Source of the DNA: Microbacterium marinum
Lineage (GTDB): Bacteria > Actinomycetota > Actinomycetes > Actinomycetales > Microbacteriaceae
Assembly (NCBI RefSeq): GCF_014204835.1
Contig: NZ_JACHMD010000001.1
Span: forward strand, 1,178,001 to 1,242,000
Reading direction: 5' to 3'
Length of the DNA: 64,000 nt
Notes under the pieces: generated by a model
Seen by the model: only the letters and a program-made list of their open reading frames with translations
Told to the model about the DNA's origin: nothing
Database searches by the model: none
Program-made: the position numbers and the translations under genes
Shown here: positions 24,237 through 32,984 of the stretch, piece by piece
How positions within the stretch are numbered: position 1 is the first letter of the stretch
Layout of the letters: every line of letters begins with the position of its first letter

Positions 24237-24252
24237 TCGAACATCTGTTCGA
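24237..24252. promoter_or_regulatory. LexA/SOS box
   Basis: TCGAACATCTGTTCGA is an exact match to the actinobacterial SOS consensus TCGAAC-N4-GTTCGA, with perfectly complementary half-sites. It lies 13 nt upstream of the minus-strand ATG at 24224. TACATT at 24255-24260 (minus strand) may be the -10, so bound LexA would block the start of transcription. Confidence 0.8.
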
Positions 24253-24327
24253 ACAATGTACGGCACGTGGCCGACACTCTCGATCGGTCGCTTCGCGGAG
24301 ATCGGGTACACCTCCGGGTACACCAAA

Positions 24328-24353
24328 GGGGAGCCGATTCCTCGACTCCCCTT
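24328..24353 (-). terminator. Hairpin terminator downstream of tRNA-Arg
   Basis: AAGGGGAG and CTCCCCTT form an 8-bp stem around a loop of about 10 nt, starting some 10 nt past the tRNA 3' end on the minus strand. Confidence 0.6.
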
Positions 24354-24355
24354 GT

Positions 24356-24365
24356 GTACGCCGTG
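24356..24365. repeat. 10-bp direct repeat, right copy (candidate island boundary)
   Basis: GTACGCCGTG, identical to 15753-15762. It overlaps the last two bases of tRNA-Arg, a usual integration point for mobile islands. Confidence 0.35.
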
Positions 24366-24436
24366 CCCCCGGAGGGATTCGAACCCCCGACTTCTGGTAC
24401 CGGAAACCAACGCTCTATCCCCTGAGCTACGGAGGC
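24364..24436 (-). tRNA. tRNA-Arg (anticodon CCG)
   Basis: A 73-nt cloverleaf. The acceptor stem is GCCTCCG with CGGGGGC, the D arm is GCTC/GAGC, and the anticodon stem is TTGGT/ACCAG with loop TTCCGGT, giving anticodon CCG at 24401-24403. The T arm carries TTCGAAT. The 3' CCA is not encoded. It reads CGG arginine codons and marks the right edge of the island. Confidence 0.95.
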
Positions 24437-24516
24437 GTACCGGTCGAGGTTATCACCGGCTGAGCCGTCTCCCGCACCGCGGCGACGCGTCCATGGCGGC
24501 TGGTTAGCCTGGGAGC

Positions 24517-25230
24517 ATGGCATCCACTCCGCCGATCGGTGCGCGCGCCCAGCTCGCGGCGCTCGCCGAATCCGTCGCCGGCGGCGCGGGTCTCGAGCTG
24601 CTCCGCGGGATGCCGACGGTGGCCGACCCGCGCTCGGCAGCGGTGCTCATCCTGTTCGGCATCCTCGACGGCCGGGCGAGCGCCTATGAGGCACAGGCCG
24701 CGGCGGTCTCGCGCGACCTCGACGTGCTCCTGCTCTCGCGCGCCGAGACGCTGCGGTCTCATCCGGGGCAGGTCGCCTTCCCCGGCGGTCGCGTCGACCC
24801 GGGGGATGCCGACGAGACGGCGGCCGCCCTGCGTGAGGCCCGCGAGGAGACCGGCCTCGACACGGACGGCGTCGAGGTCCTCGGCTCGCTGGAGCCCATC
24901 CCGCTGGAGCACTCCCGCCATCTCGTCACACCGGTGCTCGGCTGGTGGCGTGCACCGTCCCCGGTGGGCGTGGTGGATCACGCGGAGTCGGCGGACGTCT
25001 TCCGGGCACCCATCGCCGACCTGATCGATCCCGCGCACCGCGGTGTCACGGTGCTCCGCCGGGAGGGCGTCACCTTCCGCGGCCCCGCGTTCCTGCTGCC
25101 CAGCGAGGCGGGAGACCGGCTCGTCTGGGGGTTCACCGCCATGATCCTCGATGCGCTGTTCACGCGACTGGGGTGGGCGGAGCCGTGGGACGACCGCTGG
25201 GAGATCCCTCTCGCACCGCCGCCGCGGTGA
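24517..25230 (+). CDS. CoA pyrophosphatase-type Nudix hydrolase
   Basis: A 237-residue Nudix enzyme. The segment RAETLRSHPGQVAFPGG is the UPF0035/CoA-pyrophosphatase signature, and it runs into the Nudix helix (ALREAREETGL). Members split CoA and CoA esters to phosphopantetheine and 3',5'-ADP. TAGCCT (24505-24510) ends 6 nt before the ATG, so the message is probably leaderless. Confidence 0.87.
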   Translation: MASTPPIGARAQLAALAESVAGGAGLELLRGMPTVADPRSAAVLILFGILDGRASAYEAQAAAVSRDLDVLLLSRAETLRSHPGQVAFPGGRVDPGDADETAAALREAREETGLDTDGVEVLGSLEPIPLEHSRHLVTPVLGWWRAPSPVGVVDHAESADVFRAPIADLIDPAHRGVTVLRREGVTFRGPAFLLPSEAGDRLVWGFTAMILDALFTRLGWAEPWDDRWEIPLAPPPR

Positions 25231-25370
25231 TCAGAACTCGATGAACGACTCGCTGTCGCTCTCGTCCGGCGACCTCCGTGCGGCCCAATCTCACGTCGAG
25301 CGTACAAGCGCAAGGGCCCGCTCACGCCCGTGAGCCGTGCCTACGATCGAGGCACCGGAAAGGAACACTC

Positions 25371-26015
25371 ATGGCACGCATCCTCCTCATCGGCGGGCAC
25401 GGCAAAGTCGCGCTCCTCGCCGAGCCCCGACTGGTCGCGGTCGGTCACCACGTCACCGCTGTCATCCGGAACCCCGAGCACGAAGACGACGTCGCGGCGA
25501 CGGGTGCGACCCCGCTGGTCGCCGATGTCGAGAGCTTCGACGCCGACCAGTTCACGAACCTCGTCTCGGGGAACGACGTCGTCATCTGGTCGGCCGGCGC
25601 GGGCGGCGGCTCGCCCGAACGTACCTACGCGGTCGACCGAGACGCGGCGATCCGCTCCATCGACGCCGCCGTGGCGGCGGGCGTGCGTCGCTACGTGATG
25701 GTGTCGTACTTCGGAGCCGGCCCCGACCACGGTGTCGACCCCGGCGACGCGTTCTTCCCGTACGCCGAGGCGAAAGCGGCCGCGGACGAGCACCTTCGCT
25801 CCAGCGGCCTGGACTGGACGATCCTCGCGCCCTCCGCACTCACCCTCGACGACGCGACCGGCAGGATCGACGTCGACGCGGCCGACGCCGCCTCGGTGTC
25901 ACGCGCCGATGTGGCCCACGTCATCGCGGCATCCGTTGACGAGCCCCGCACCGCCGGACGCACGATCTCCTTCAACGCCGGCGACGTGCCGATCGAAGAC
26001 GCCGTCTCCCGCTGA
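25371..26015 (+). CDS. NAD(P)H-binding short-chain reductase-like protein
   Basis: A 214-residue Rossmann-fold protein. It begins MARILLIGGHGKVALLAE, a glycine-rich dinucleotide-binding loop, and has YVMVSYFGAG and YAEAKAAADEHLRSSGLDWT segments typical of the NAD(P)-binding NmrA/atypical SDR group (YwnB-like). Start at 25371 with a GGAAAGGA ribosome-binding site; the longer upstream frame is not used. Substrate unknown. Confidence 0.85.
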   Translation: MARILLIGGHGKVALLAEPRLVAVGHHVTAVIRNPEHEDDVAATGATPLVADVESFDADQFTNLVSGNDVVIWSAGAGGGSPERTYAVDRDAAIRSIDAAVAAGVRRYVMVSYFGAGPDHGVDPGDAFFPYAEAKAAADEHLRSSGLDWTILAPSALTLDDATGRIDVDAADAASVSRADVAHVIAASVDEPRTAGRTISFNAGDVPIEDAVSR

Positions 26016-26020
26016 GGCGG

Positions 26021-26806
26021 TTACGGCCCTGCCGGGTCGAGCGGGGCGTCCACACCGGCATCGGTGGTGGCGCTCCGGTCCCGCAGGGCCTGCGCGAGCT
26101 TCTCGGCGAGGTAGCGATGCCCGGCGTCCGAAGGATGCTTGGCGCCGACTCCGGTGTCGATCATGTCGAGATAGTTCGCCGGGGTGATCCATTCCTCCGC
26201 GAGCGGAGAGATGTACCACCAGCCGCGTTCGGCGGATTCTGCGGCGAGGTCGCGGTCGATCCGCGCCGTGCCCTCAAAGACCGGGAACTCGTGCGGCGTC
26301 GGACCGAAGATCACGAACTGTGCGCCGGGATACGCGCGCTCGAACCGATCCCACGTCTCAGACACGGCGTCGCGGTATCCGCGCTCGCCCTGCAGACGGT
26401 CGTTGATCGACCCCTGGATGACGACCAGGTCGTAATCCGCCTCGGGGTCCAGCCAACTGGCGCGGGTCCCGAAATCAGGTCCGTCGATCCCGGGCTTCAT
26501 GTAGCCCGATCCGCGGACGCCGTCCACCGTGACGTCCCACCCCATCAGGTCGCCCAGCCGGTACGCGTAGCCGTCGGTGGGCCGTGTTGCGGCCGACCCG
26601 TACGTCCAGGAGTCCCCGAAGACGAGGACGTCCGCTCCGGCGGGGACCGACAGCGGCTGGGAGCCGAGGCCGTAGGCGCCGGACGCGGCGGTGTCGATCC
26701 CGGGGGTGCGACTCCAGGGCTGCCACGCGGACAGCGCGACGACAGCGGCGACCCCGGCCGCGAGGACGCCGAGGCCCCAGGTGCGCGCGCGGCGATCAGA
26801 GGTCAT
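26021..26806 (-). CDS. SGNH/GDSL hydrolase, membrane-anchored
   Basis: A 261-residue protein with an N-terminal membrane anchor or signal (residues about 8-28). The SGNH blocks follow: LVFGDSWTYG (Ser nucleophile), a QGSINDR block with the Asn, and KHPSDAGH with the Asp/His pair. Such exported esterases often trim acyl groups from envelope polymers. ATG at 26806; TACCCT (26814-26819) ends 7 nt before it, so the gene is probably leaderless. Convergent with the reductase gene. Confidence 0.85.
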   Translation of the reverse strand: MTSDRRARTWGLGVLAAGVAAVVALSAWQPWSRTPGIDTAASGAYGLGSQPLSVPAGADVLVFGDSWTYGSAATRPTDGYAYRLGDLMGWDVTVDGVRGSGYMKPGIDGPDFGTRASWLDPEADYDLVVIQGSINDRLQGERGYRDAVSETWDRFERAYPGAQFVIFGPTPHEFPVFEGTARIDRDLAAESAERGWWYISPLAEEWITPANYLDMIDTGVGAKHPSDAGHRYLAEKLAQALRDRSATTDAGVDAPLDPAGP

Positions 26807-26874
26807 GCGAAGTAGGGTAAGCGATTCCGGATGCCGCCGGCGCCATGCACCGGTCCGCGTGCGAGGATTGCCCG

Positions 26875-27699
26875 GTGCAGCGCGTCGTCCGAGCCGAACT
26901 CGACCTCGAGATCGAGGGTGCGCTGGACCTTTTCCTGTCCGTCGCGGTCGCAGATGCGGCGCCGCGCGAGGGGGAGTCGCTCGCGATCTCACGATCCGGT
27001 GTCGACCTCAGCCCCGACGTCCTCGAAGACGCCGCCGGATCTCGGCTGCACCGGCTGAAGGTCGGACCCGGGCCGCTGCAGATCCGCTATCGCGCGACCG
27101 TGGTGGGAGAGGCCCCGCCGCTGGGCGCGACAGAGCTCGACACCGCGGTCTACCTCCGTCCCAGCCGGTATGCGCCGTCCGACGCGGTCTTCGGTCAGGC
27201 GCGCCGGCAGTTCTCGGGGCTCCGGGGCGAAAAGTTGATCCGGGCGGTGGAGTCGTACGTGTTCGAGACGGTCACCTATTCGCCGGGACTGTCGCAGGGG
27301 ACCGATTCGGCGCTTACGACGCTCGGTACCGGGCAGGGCGTCTGCCGCGACTACGCCCATCTCGTGATCGCTCTGCTGCGCGCGATGGACATCCCCGCCC
27401 GCTATGTCTCCTGCTATGCGCCGGGACTCGTTCCGATGGACTTCCACGCCGTCGCCGAGGCCTACCTCGACGGGCGATGGCACGTGCTCGATGCGACCCG
27501 ACTGGCCAATCGTCGCGGACTGGTCCGCATCGCGACCGGTCGCGACGCCGCCGACTGCGCGTTCCTCAGCTACTACGGCGGCAATCTGGCCCTGCGCCGG
27601 CTGCTCGTCGACGCCGAGGTGCAGGGGACGGACGACGAGGTGGCCGCGGCATCCGATCCGCTGCGGGACGATCGCCAGGAGCTGCTCGCCATCGCATGA
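26875..27699 (+). CDS. Transglutaminase-like cysteine protease family protein
   Basis: A 274-residue protein. A beta-rich N-terminal domain precedes a transglutaminase core with GVCRDYAH (catalytic Cys), DFHAVAEAYLDGRWHVLDAT (His and Asp). Bacterial members are usually proteases or amidases, sometimes linked to peptide ligases. I place the start at GTG 26875, where GAGGAT (26863-26868) ends 6 nt upstream; an ATG at 26845 would add ten residues without a ribosome-binding site. Confidence 0.82.
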   Translation: MQRVVRAELDLEIEGALDLFLSVAVADAAPREGESLAISRSGVDLSPDVLEDAAGSRLHRLKVGPGPLQIRYRATVVGEAPPLGATELDTAVYLRPSRYAPSDAVFGQARRQFSGLRGEKLIRAVESYVFETVTYSPGLSQGTDSALTTLGTGQGVCRDYAHLVIALLRAMDIPARYVSCYAPGLVPMDFHAVAEAYLDGRWHVLDATRLANRRGLVRIATGRDAADCAFLSYYGGNLALRRLLVDAEVQGTDDEVAAASDPLRDDRQELLAIA

Positions 27700-27791
27700 G
27701 AAATACTTTCTCCTCCGATCGCAGATCTTCCCGTGCCCGCGAGCGCCTCGCTCATTAAGGTGTAGGGACCAGCAGGGACCCGGGAGCTCAC

Positions 27792-28961
27792 GTGAAGACA
27801 GCGGACGACGCGGTTCGGCGCGCCATCATCGAGGACTACGGCGTCCTCGGCGGAGCGCCGGAGCCCGACCTCGAAGGACTCGTGAGACTCGCGGCGACGG
27901 TGTGCGACGTCCCCACCGCCGTGATCAACATCATCGACGACCGTTTCCAGCATCAGATCGCCGCCGTCGGCATGGAGCCCGCCATCTGCGCTCGCGAGGA
28001 TTCGATGTGCGCCGTGGTCTTCCGCAAACCCGGCCACACCGTCATCCGGGACGTGACCCTCGACGACCGCTTCGCGGAGAATCCGTTCGTCACCGGCGAG
28101 ATCGGCAACGTCCGCTTTTACGCGTCGAGCCCCCTCGTCACTCCGGTCGGTGTGCCGATCGGCACCATCTGCGTCTTCGACGAGCGCCCGCGCGACCTCG
28201 CCGACGACGACAGCGACGCGCTCAAGCTCATCGCCCACCAGATCGTCGACGTCCTCGAACTGCGTCGCATCAGCCGGGAACTCGGCGAATCGAACGAGCA
28301 GCTCGAGAACTTCGCCGCTCAAGTCGCCCACGACCTCCGGAACCCCCTGACGGCGCTCGCCGGCTACATCGAGCTCGCCTCCGAGGTCCCCGAAGTCGCG
28401 GGTCTGCCGACCGCCTCGCGCGCGCTCGCGCGGGCGGAATCGGCTGCCGACCGGATGTCGGGCATGATCGCCCGTCTCCTCGACTACGCGCGTGTCGGCG
28501 GAGCTCCGGTTCGTCCGAAGCCGGTGGACGTCCGGGCTCTGGTGTCGTCGACGATCGAAGACCTTCGCAGCGCGGGCGAAGACGGCGGGGTCGACGTCGC
28601 CGTCGACGCGCAGACGACCGTCAACGGCGATCCCACGCTCCTGGCCGTCCTGGTGCAGAACCTCGTCGGCAACGCCGTGAAGTTCGCGGCGGCGCACGGG
28701 CCGCAGCCTCGCATCGCCGTCGGGGTCGAAACGGTCGTCGGCGGAGTCCGGCTCACCGTGGACGACAACGGCCGCGGCGTCCCGTCTGCCGAGCGCGATC
28801 TCGTCTTCGAGCCGCTCGAGCGAGGCTCGAACACCGACGCGCCCGGCTTCGGGATCGGCCTGGCCACCTGTCGACGCGTCGTCGCCGCCCACGGCGGACG
28901 GATCGGGATCGACGACTCGCCGCTCGGCGGCGCCCGGATCTGGGTGATCCTGCCCGCCTGA
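27792..28961 (+). CDS. GAF-domain sensor histidine kinase, soluble
   Basis: A 389-residue kinase without membrane segments. A GAF domain (about residues 25-160) with a DSMCAVVFR segment precedes a HisKA helix with the phospho-acceptor in QVAHDLRNPLTAL (about residues 176-188). The HATPase region has NLVGNAVKFA (N box), DDNGRGVP (G1) and GFGIGLATCRRVV (G2). GTG start at 27792 with GGGAG upstream. No response regulator is adjacent, so the partner is unknown. The GAF form suggests light, redox or small-molecule sensing. Confidence 0.87.
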   Translation: MKTADDAVRRAIIEDYGVLGGAPEPDLEGLVRLAATVCDVPTAVINIIDDRFQHQIAAVGMEPAICAREDSMCAVVFRKPGHTVIRDVTLDDRFAENPFVTGEIGNVRFYASSPLVTPVGVPIGTICVFDERPRDLADDDSDALKLIAHQIVDVLELRRISRELGESNEQLENFAAQVAHDLRNPLTALAGYIELASEVPEVAGLPTASRALARAESAADRMSGMIARLLDYARVGGAPVRPKPVDVRALVSSTIEDLRSAGEDGGVDVAVDAQTTVNGDPTLLAVLVQNLVGNAVKFAAAHGPQPRIAVGVETVVGGVRLTVDDNGRGVPSAERDLVFEPLERGSNTDAPGFGIGLATCRRVVAAHGGRIGIDDSPLGGARIWVILPA

Positions 28962-29008
28962 ACGCGGACTTCGGCGGGCCGTCCGAGCGACCGTAGACTT
29001 GACGGGCT

Positions 29009-30676
29009 ATGGATCCCGAAGCCCTCTCCGCCGCCCTGCTCGCCGTCATCGTCCCTCTCGCCGAGGCGCGACGACCCGGCGCGGGTGATGCGCTCACCGC
29101 CGCGGACTTCCCCGTCGAGCGGCCGAAGAACCGCGACCACGGCGACTGGGCCTCCAACGCTGCGCTGAAGCTGAGCAAGGCGATCGGTGTGAACCCGCGG
29201 GAGTTCGCCGCCGAGGTCGCCGATGCCCTGGCGCAGACGGAAGGGATCGCGTCCGTCGAGGTCGCCGGACCCGGCTTCATCAACATCCGGCTGGATGCCG
29301 CCGCCGCCGGCGCCCTCGCCAAGACGATCGTCGAGGCAGGCGCCGCGTTCGGCGCCAACCGCTCGCAGGACGGCAACACGATCAACCTGGAATTCGTCAG
29401 CGCGAACCCGACGGGACCGATGCACATCGGGCACACCCGCTGGGCCGCGCTCGGCGACGCGATCGCGCGTCTGCTTCTCGCCAGCGGTGCCACGCTCGTC
29501 CGCGAGTTCTACATCAACGACGCCGGTGCGCAGATGGAGCGGTTCGGCCGGTCCGTGCTGGCTGCGATCAAGGGTGAGCCCACGCCCGAGGACGGGTACC
29601 CCGGTGCCTACATCGACGATCTCGCCGCCCGCGTGAAGGCCGCCGAGCCTGCGATCCTCGACCTCCCCGACGAGGAACAGGTCATCGTCGCACGCGACCG
29701 GGGCTACGAGTTCCAGCTCGGCGACCTCCAGGCATCCCTCGAGAAGTTCAACGTGCACTTCGACGTCTGGTTCAGCGAGCGCACCCTCCACGCTGCGGGC
29801 GCAGACGGCGCACCGAGCCTCGTCGACGACGCTGTCGACCGCCTCCGCGAGCAGGGACACGTGTTCGACGACGAGGGTGCGGTCTGGGTGCGGACGACCG
29901 ACTTCGGCGACGACAAGGACCGCGTCATCCGCCGGTCGAACGGGGAGTACACGTACTTCGCCGCCGACGCCGCGTACTACCTCAACAAGGGTGACCGCGG
30001 GTTCGCGCACAAGATCTACCTCCTGGGCGCCGACCACCACGGGTACGTGCACCGCCTCAAGGCGCTCGCCGGTGCCGCCGGGGACGACCCCGAGAAGGAC
30101 ATCGAGGTGCTCATCGGGCAGCTCGTGTCGGTCAACGGTGCGCGTCTGTCGAAGCGCGCGGGCAACATCATCGAGCTCGACGACCTCCGCGAGTGGCTGG
30201 GGACCGACGCGCTGCGCTACTCGCTCGCGCGGTATCCGGCCGACTCGCCGCTCACGCTCGATCCCGAGATCCTGCGCAAGCGCACCAACGACAACCCCGT
30301 GTTCTACGTCCAGTACGCCCACGCGCGCACCCACAACGTCGCGCGCAACGCCGCCGACTCCGGCGTCGCCCGCGACGCGTTCGTGCCCGAGCTCCTGGAC
30401 CACGAGACCGAGTCGGCGCTGCTGGGCGCCCTCCAGGAGTTCCCGCGCCTGGTCGCCTTCGCCGCCGAGCTGCGCGAGCCCCACCGCGTCGCGCGCTACC
30501 TCGAGGAGCTCGCGAGCCTGTACCACCGCTGGTACGACACCTGCCGGGTGACGCCGCTCGGAGACGAGGCCGTGACCGACGTCCACCGCACACGCCTGTG
30601 GCTGAACGACGCCACCGGTCAGGTGCTCCGCAACGGCCTCGACCTGTTGGGCGTCAGCGCGCCCGAGCGGATGTGA
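29009..30676 (+). CDS. argS: Arginyl-tRNA synthetase
   Basis: A 555-residue class I synthetase that charges tRNA-Arg. It has the N-terminal additional domain (about 1-110), the HIGH-type motif SANPTGPMHIGHTRW (about 131-145) and a KMSKS variant in GARLSKRAGNI (about 378). The C-terminal DALR-type anticodon-binding domain follows. ATG at 29009, with TAGACT at 28994-28999 implying a leader of only a few bases. It begins the conserved block running to rho. Confidence 0.95.
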   Translation: MDPEALSAALLAVIVPLAEARRPGAGDALTAADFPVERPKNRDHGDWASNAALKLSKAIGVNPREFAAEVADALAQTEGIASVEVAGPGFINIRLDAAAAGALAKTIVEAGAAFGANRSQDGNTINLEFVSANPTGPMHIGHTRWAALGDAIARLLLASGATLVREFYINDAGAQMERFGRSVLAAIKGEPTPEDGYPGAYIDDLAARVKAAEPAILDLPDEEQVIVARDRGYEFQLGDLQASLEKFNVHFDVWFSERTLHAAGADGAPSLVDDAVDRLREQGHVFDDEGAVWVRTTDFGDDKDRVIRRSNGEYTYFAADAAYYLNKGDRGFAHKIYLLGADHHGYVHRLKALAGAAGDDPEKDIEVLIGQLVSVNGARLSKRAGNIIELDDLREWLGTDALRYSLARYPADSPLTLDPEILRKRTNDNPVFYVQYAHARTHNVARNAADSGVARDAFVPELLDHETESALLGALQEFPRLVAFAAELREPHRVARYLEELASLYHRWYDTCRVTPLGDEAVTDVHRTRLWLNDATGQVLRNGLDLLGVSAPERM

Positions 30677-30677
30677 C

Positions 30678-31454
30678 GTGACCGGCGTCCCCGCCCGTCG
30701 GCGTCGCTCCCGCGGGTGGATCGCCGCGATCATCGTCGTCGCGGTGATCGCGGCCCTGCTGGTCGCCCTCGAACTCGCCGCCCGCGCGATCGTGCCCCAG
30801 GTCGTCCGCTCTCAGATCGTGGCGAACCTGGGTCTTCCGGAGGATCAGGCGATCGACGTGGACGTGCCCGGCGTTCTCCTGCCCCAGCTCGCGGTGGGCA
30901 GCATCGCCGAGATGAGCCTGCGCGCCGACGACGTCGAGATCGAGGGGATCTCCGGGGACGCCCGCGTCGACATCCAGGATGCACCGGTGTGGGGCAGCGG
31001 CGACTGGAGCAGCGCCCGTGCGGTCGTCGTCCTCGACGAGGAGCAGCTGCGCACCCTGCTGGGCCGCGTCGATGATTTCCCCGTGGATGCCGTCAGTCTC
31101 GACGCCCCCGAAGTCGCACTCGACACGGAGCTCAGCCTCTTCGGTGCGAGCGTCCCCCTGGGCGTCCGCCTGGCCGCGACAGCCGAAGACGGCGACCTGG
31201 TCCTATCGCCGACGACCTTCCGACTGGGCGGCGTGGACGTCTCGGCGGACGCGCTCCGCCAGCAGGTCGGCCCCCTCGTCGGTTCCTTCGCCGAGAGCTG
31301 GCCGGTCTGCCTCGCCGAATACCTGCCGTCCGCACTCACCCTCACGGACGTCGCGGTGGAGGATCGCGGGGTCGTGGCATCCTTCGACATCGACAGCGCC
31401 ATCCTGAGCGACGAGAAGGCCCAGCAGCCGGGCACGTGCGGGGACGCCTCGTAG
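30678..31454 (+). CDS. LmeA-family (DUF2993) lipid-binding protein
   Basis: A 258-residue protein with one N-terminal membrane segment (about 14-38) and an extracytoplasmic DUF2993 domain. This domain is like LmeA, which binds phospholipids and supports lipomannan maturation in mycobacteria. GTG start 1 nt after the argS stop, so the two are co-transcribed. Its role in this organism is inferred from the family only. Confidence 0.8.
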   Translation: MTGVPARRRRSRGWIAAIIVVAVIAALLVALELAARAIVPQVVRSQIVANLGLPEDQAIDVDVPGVLLPQLAVGSIAEMSLRADDVEIEGISGDARVDIQDAPVWGSGDWSSARAVVVLDEEQLRTLLGRVDDFPVDAVSLDAPEVALDTELSLFGASVPLGVRLAATAEDGDLVLSPTTFRLGGVDVSADALRQQVGPLVGSFAESWPVCLAEYLPSALTLTDVAVEDRGVVASFDIDSAILSDEKAQQPGTCGDAS

Positions 31455-31488
31455 CGTCACCCGGCCAGGGCCGGCGCGCCCGGTGCCC

Positions 31489-31494
31489 TAGACT
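31489..31494 (+). promoter_or_regulatory. -10 box of lysA
   Basis: TAGACT, about 70 nt before the chosen lysA start; transcription would begin near 31501, giving a leader of about 60 nt. Confidence 0.5.
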
Positions 31495-31504
31495 GTGGGC
31501 ACCG

Positions 31505-31529
31505 TCCGGGCGTGGCCACACCGCCCGGG
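31505..31529 (+). promoter_or_regulatory. 5' hairpin in the lysA leader
   Basis: CCGGGCG (31506-31512) pairs with CGCCCGG (31522-31528), extended by a T-G pair, around a 9-nt loop. It would lie within a few bases of the predicted 5' end and could stabilise or regulate the message. No known riboswitch class is recognised. Confidence 0.4.
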
Positions 31530-31562
31530 AACACCCGTACCCCGCTCGATTGGTGCCCCTGC

Positions 31563-32984
31563 GTGTCCACCGCCTCCGACCGTCCCGCCGTGCCCGCGTG
31601 GCTCGCGGCGCCCGACGACGCGAATGCGCTCGTGCCGATCGTGTGGCCCGAGGGGGCCGAGCGTGATCAGGACGGCGTCCTGCGGGTCGGCGGTCTCGCG
31701 GCGGATGATCTGGCAGCCCGGTTCGGGACGCCGCTGTACGTGCTCGACGAAGACGGCGTCCGTGCCCGCGCGCGCGAGGTGCTCGCCGCTTTCCGTGACG
31801 CGGCATCCCGTCACGGCGGCACGGCGCGGGTCTATTACGCCGGCAAGGCGTTCCTCTCGAGCGAGGTCGTGCGGTGGGTGAGCGCCGAGGGACTCGGAGT
31901 TGACGTCGCCAGCGGCGGTGAGCTGGCCGTCGCCCTTGCGGCGGGGGCCGACCCCGCTCGACTGGGTCTGCACGGCAACAACAAGCTGCTCCCCGAGATC
32001 GCGCAGGCCGTTGGCGCCGGTGTCGGGTCGATCGTCGTCGACTCCCGTGTCGAGATCGAGCGCGTCGCCGAGGCGGCCGCTGCCGCGGGACGCGTCCAGA
32101 CGGTCCTCGTCCGCGTGAACAGCGGCGTGCACGCCGAGACTCACGACTTCCTCGCCACCGCGCACGAAGACCAGAAGTTCGGCTTCGCGATGACGGATGC
32201 CGCGGCGGCGGTCACCCGGATCCGGGAACTGCCCTCGCTCCGGTTCGCGGGTCTGCACTGCCACATCGGCTCCCAGATCTTCGGAACCGCCGGGTTCGCG
32301 GAGTCGGCGGCGCGCGTCGTCGAACTGCACGCCGACCTCCTCGCCGGCGGCGAGGTGCCCCTCCTGAACCTGGGCGGCGGCTTCGGCATCGCCTACACGG
32401 CCGCCGACGACCCGACCCCCATCGCCCACCTCGCCGAGGGGATCGTCGCGGCCGTGGCCCGTGAGTGCGCGAGCCGCGGCATCCCGCTTCCGGAGCTCGC
32501 GTTCGAGCCGGGACGTGCCGTGGTCGGCAGAGCGGGGATCACGCTGTACCGCGTCGGCACCGTCAAACCGGTCCGGGTGTCGGACGATCTTGAGCGGCTC
32601 TACGTCAGCGTCGACGGCGGCATGAGCGACAACGCTCGGCCCGCCCTGTACGGAGCGGATTACTCGGCGCGCATCGCGAGCCGCCGCAGCGACGCCGCGG
32701 CCGCGCTGGCGCGCGTGGTCGGGCGACACTGCGAATCCGGCGACATCGTCGTCGACGCCGAGTATCTGCCGGGTGACATCGAGCCCGGCGATCTCCTGGC
32801 CGTCGCGGCTACGGGCGCCTACTGCTTCTCGCTCGCGAGCAACTACAACTACGTGCCGCGACCGCCCGTGGTCGCTGTCGCCGGAGGTGAGGCGCGGCTC
32901 ATCGTCCGAGGGGAGACGGTCGACGACCTCCTCTCGCGCGACGTCGGCATCGTCCGCCCCGGCACCTCGGAGGAGTCCGCATGA
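31563..32984 (+). CDS. lysA: Diaminopimelate decarboxylase
   Basis: A 473-residue PLP enzyme that converts meso-diaminopimelate to L-lysine. The PLP lysine is in VYYAGKAFLSS. The HCHIGSQI region, the glycine-rich LNLGGGFGIAY and the EPGRAVVG segment are all present. Start placed at GTG 31563 because family members begin close to the PAVPAWLAAPDDANAL sequence; a GTG at 31512 is in frame but lies inside the leader hairpin. hom follows with a 4-nt overlap. Confidence 0.92.
   Translation: MSTASDRPAVPAWLAAPDDANALVPIVWPEGAERDQDGVLRVGGLAADDLAARFGTPLYVLDEDGVRARAREVLAAFRDAASRHGGTARVYYAGKAFLSSEVVRWVSAEGLGVDVASGGELAVALAAGADPARLGLHGNNKLLPEIAQAVGAGVGSIVVDSRVEIERVAEAAAAAGRVQTVLVRVNSGVHAETHDFLATAHEDQKFGFAMTDAAAAVTRIRELPSLRFAGLHCHIGSQIFGTAGFAESAARVVELHADLLAGGEVPLLNLGGGFGIAYTAADDPTPIAHLAEGIVAAVARECASRGIPLPELAFEPGRAVVGRAGITLYRVGTVKPVRVSDDLERLYVSVDGGMSDNARPALYGADYSARIASRRSDAAAALARVVGRHCESGDIVVDAEYLPGDIEPGDLLAVAATGAYCFSLASNYNYVPRPPVVAVAGGEARLIVRGETVDDLLSRDVGIVRPGTSEESA

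Noticed and set aside
25231..25290. A short minus-strand coding remnant after the Nudix gene (ending ESDSESFIEF)
   Set aside because: The frame has a stop codon just upstream and no usable start, so only about 19 codons remain; not enough to call.
28484..30733. 749-residue minus-strand frame over the histidine kinase end and argS
   Set aside because: Antisense to argS, which has HIGH and KMSKS-type motifs. Long antisense frames are expected at this GC.
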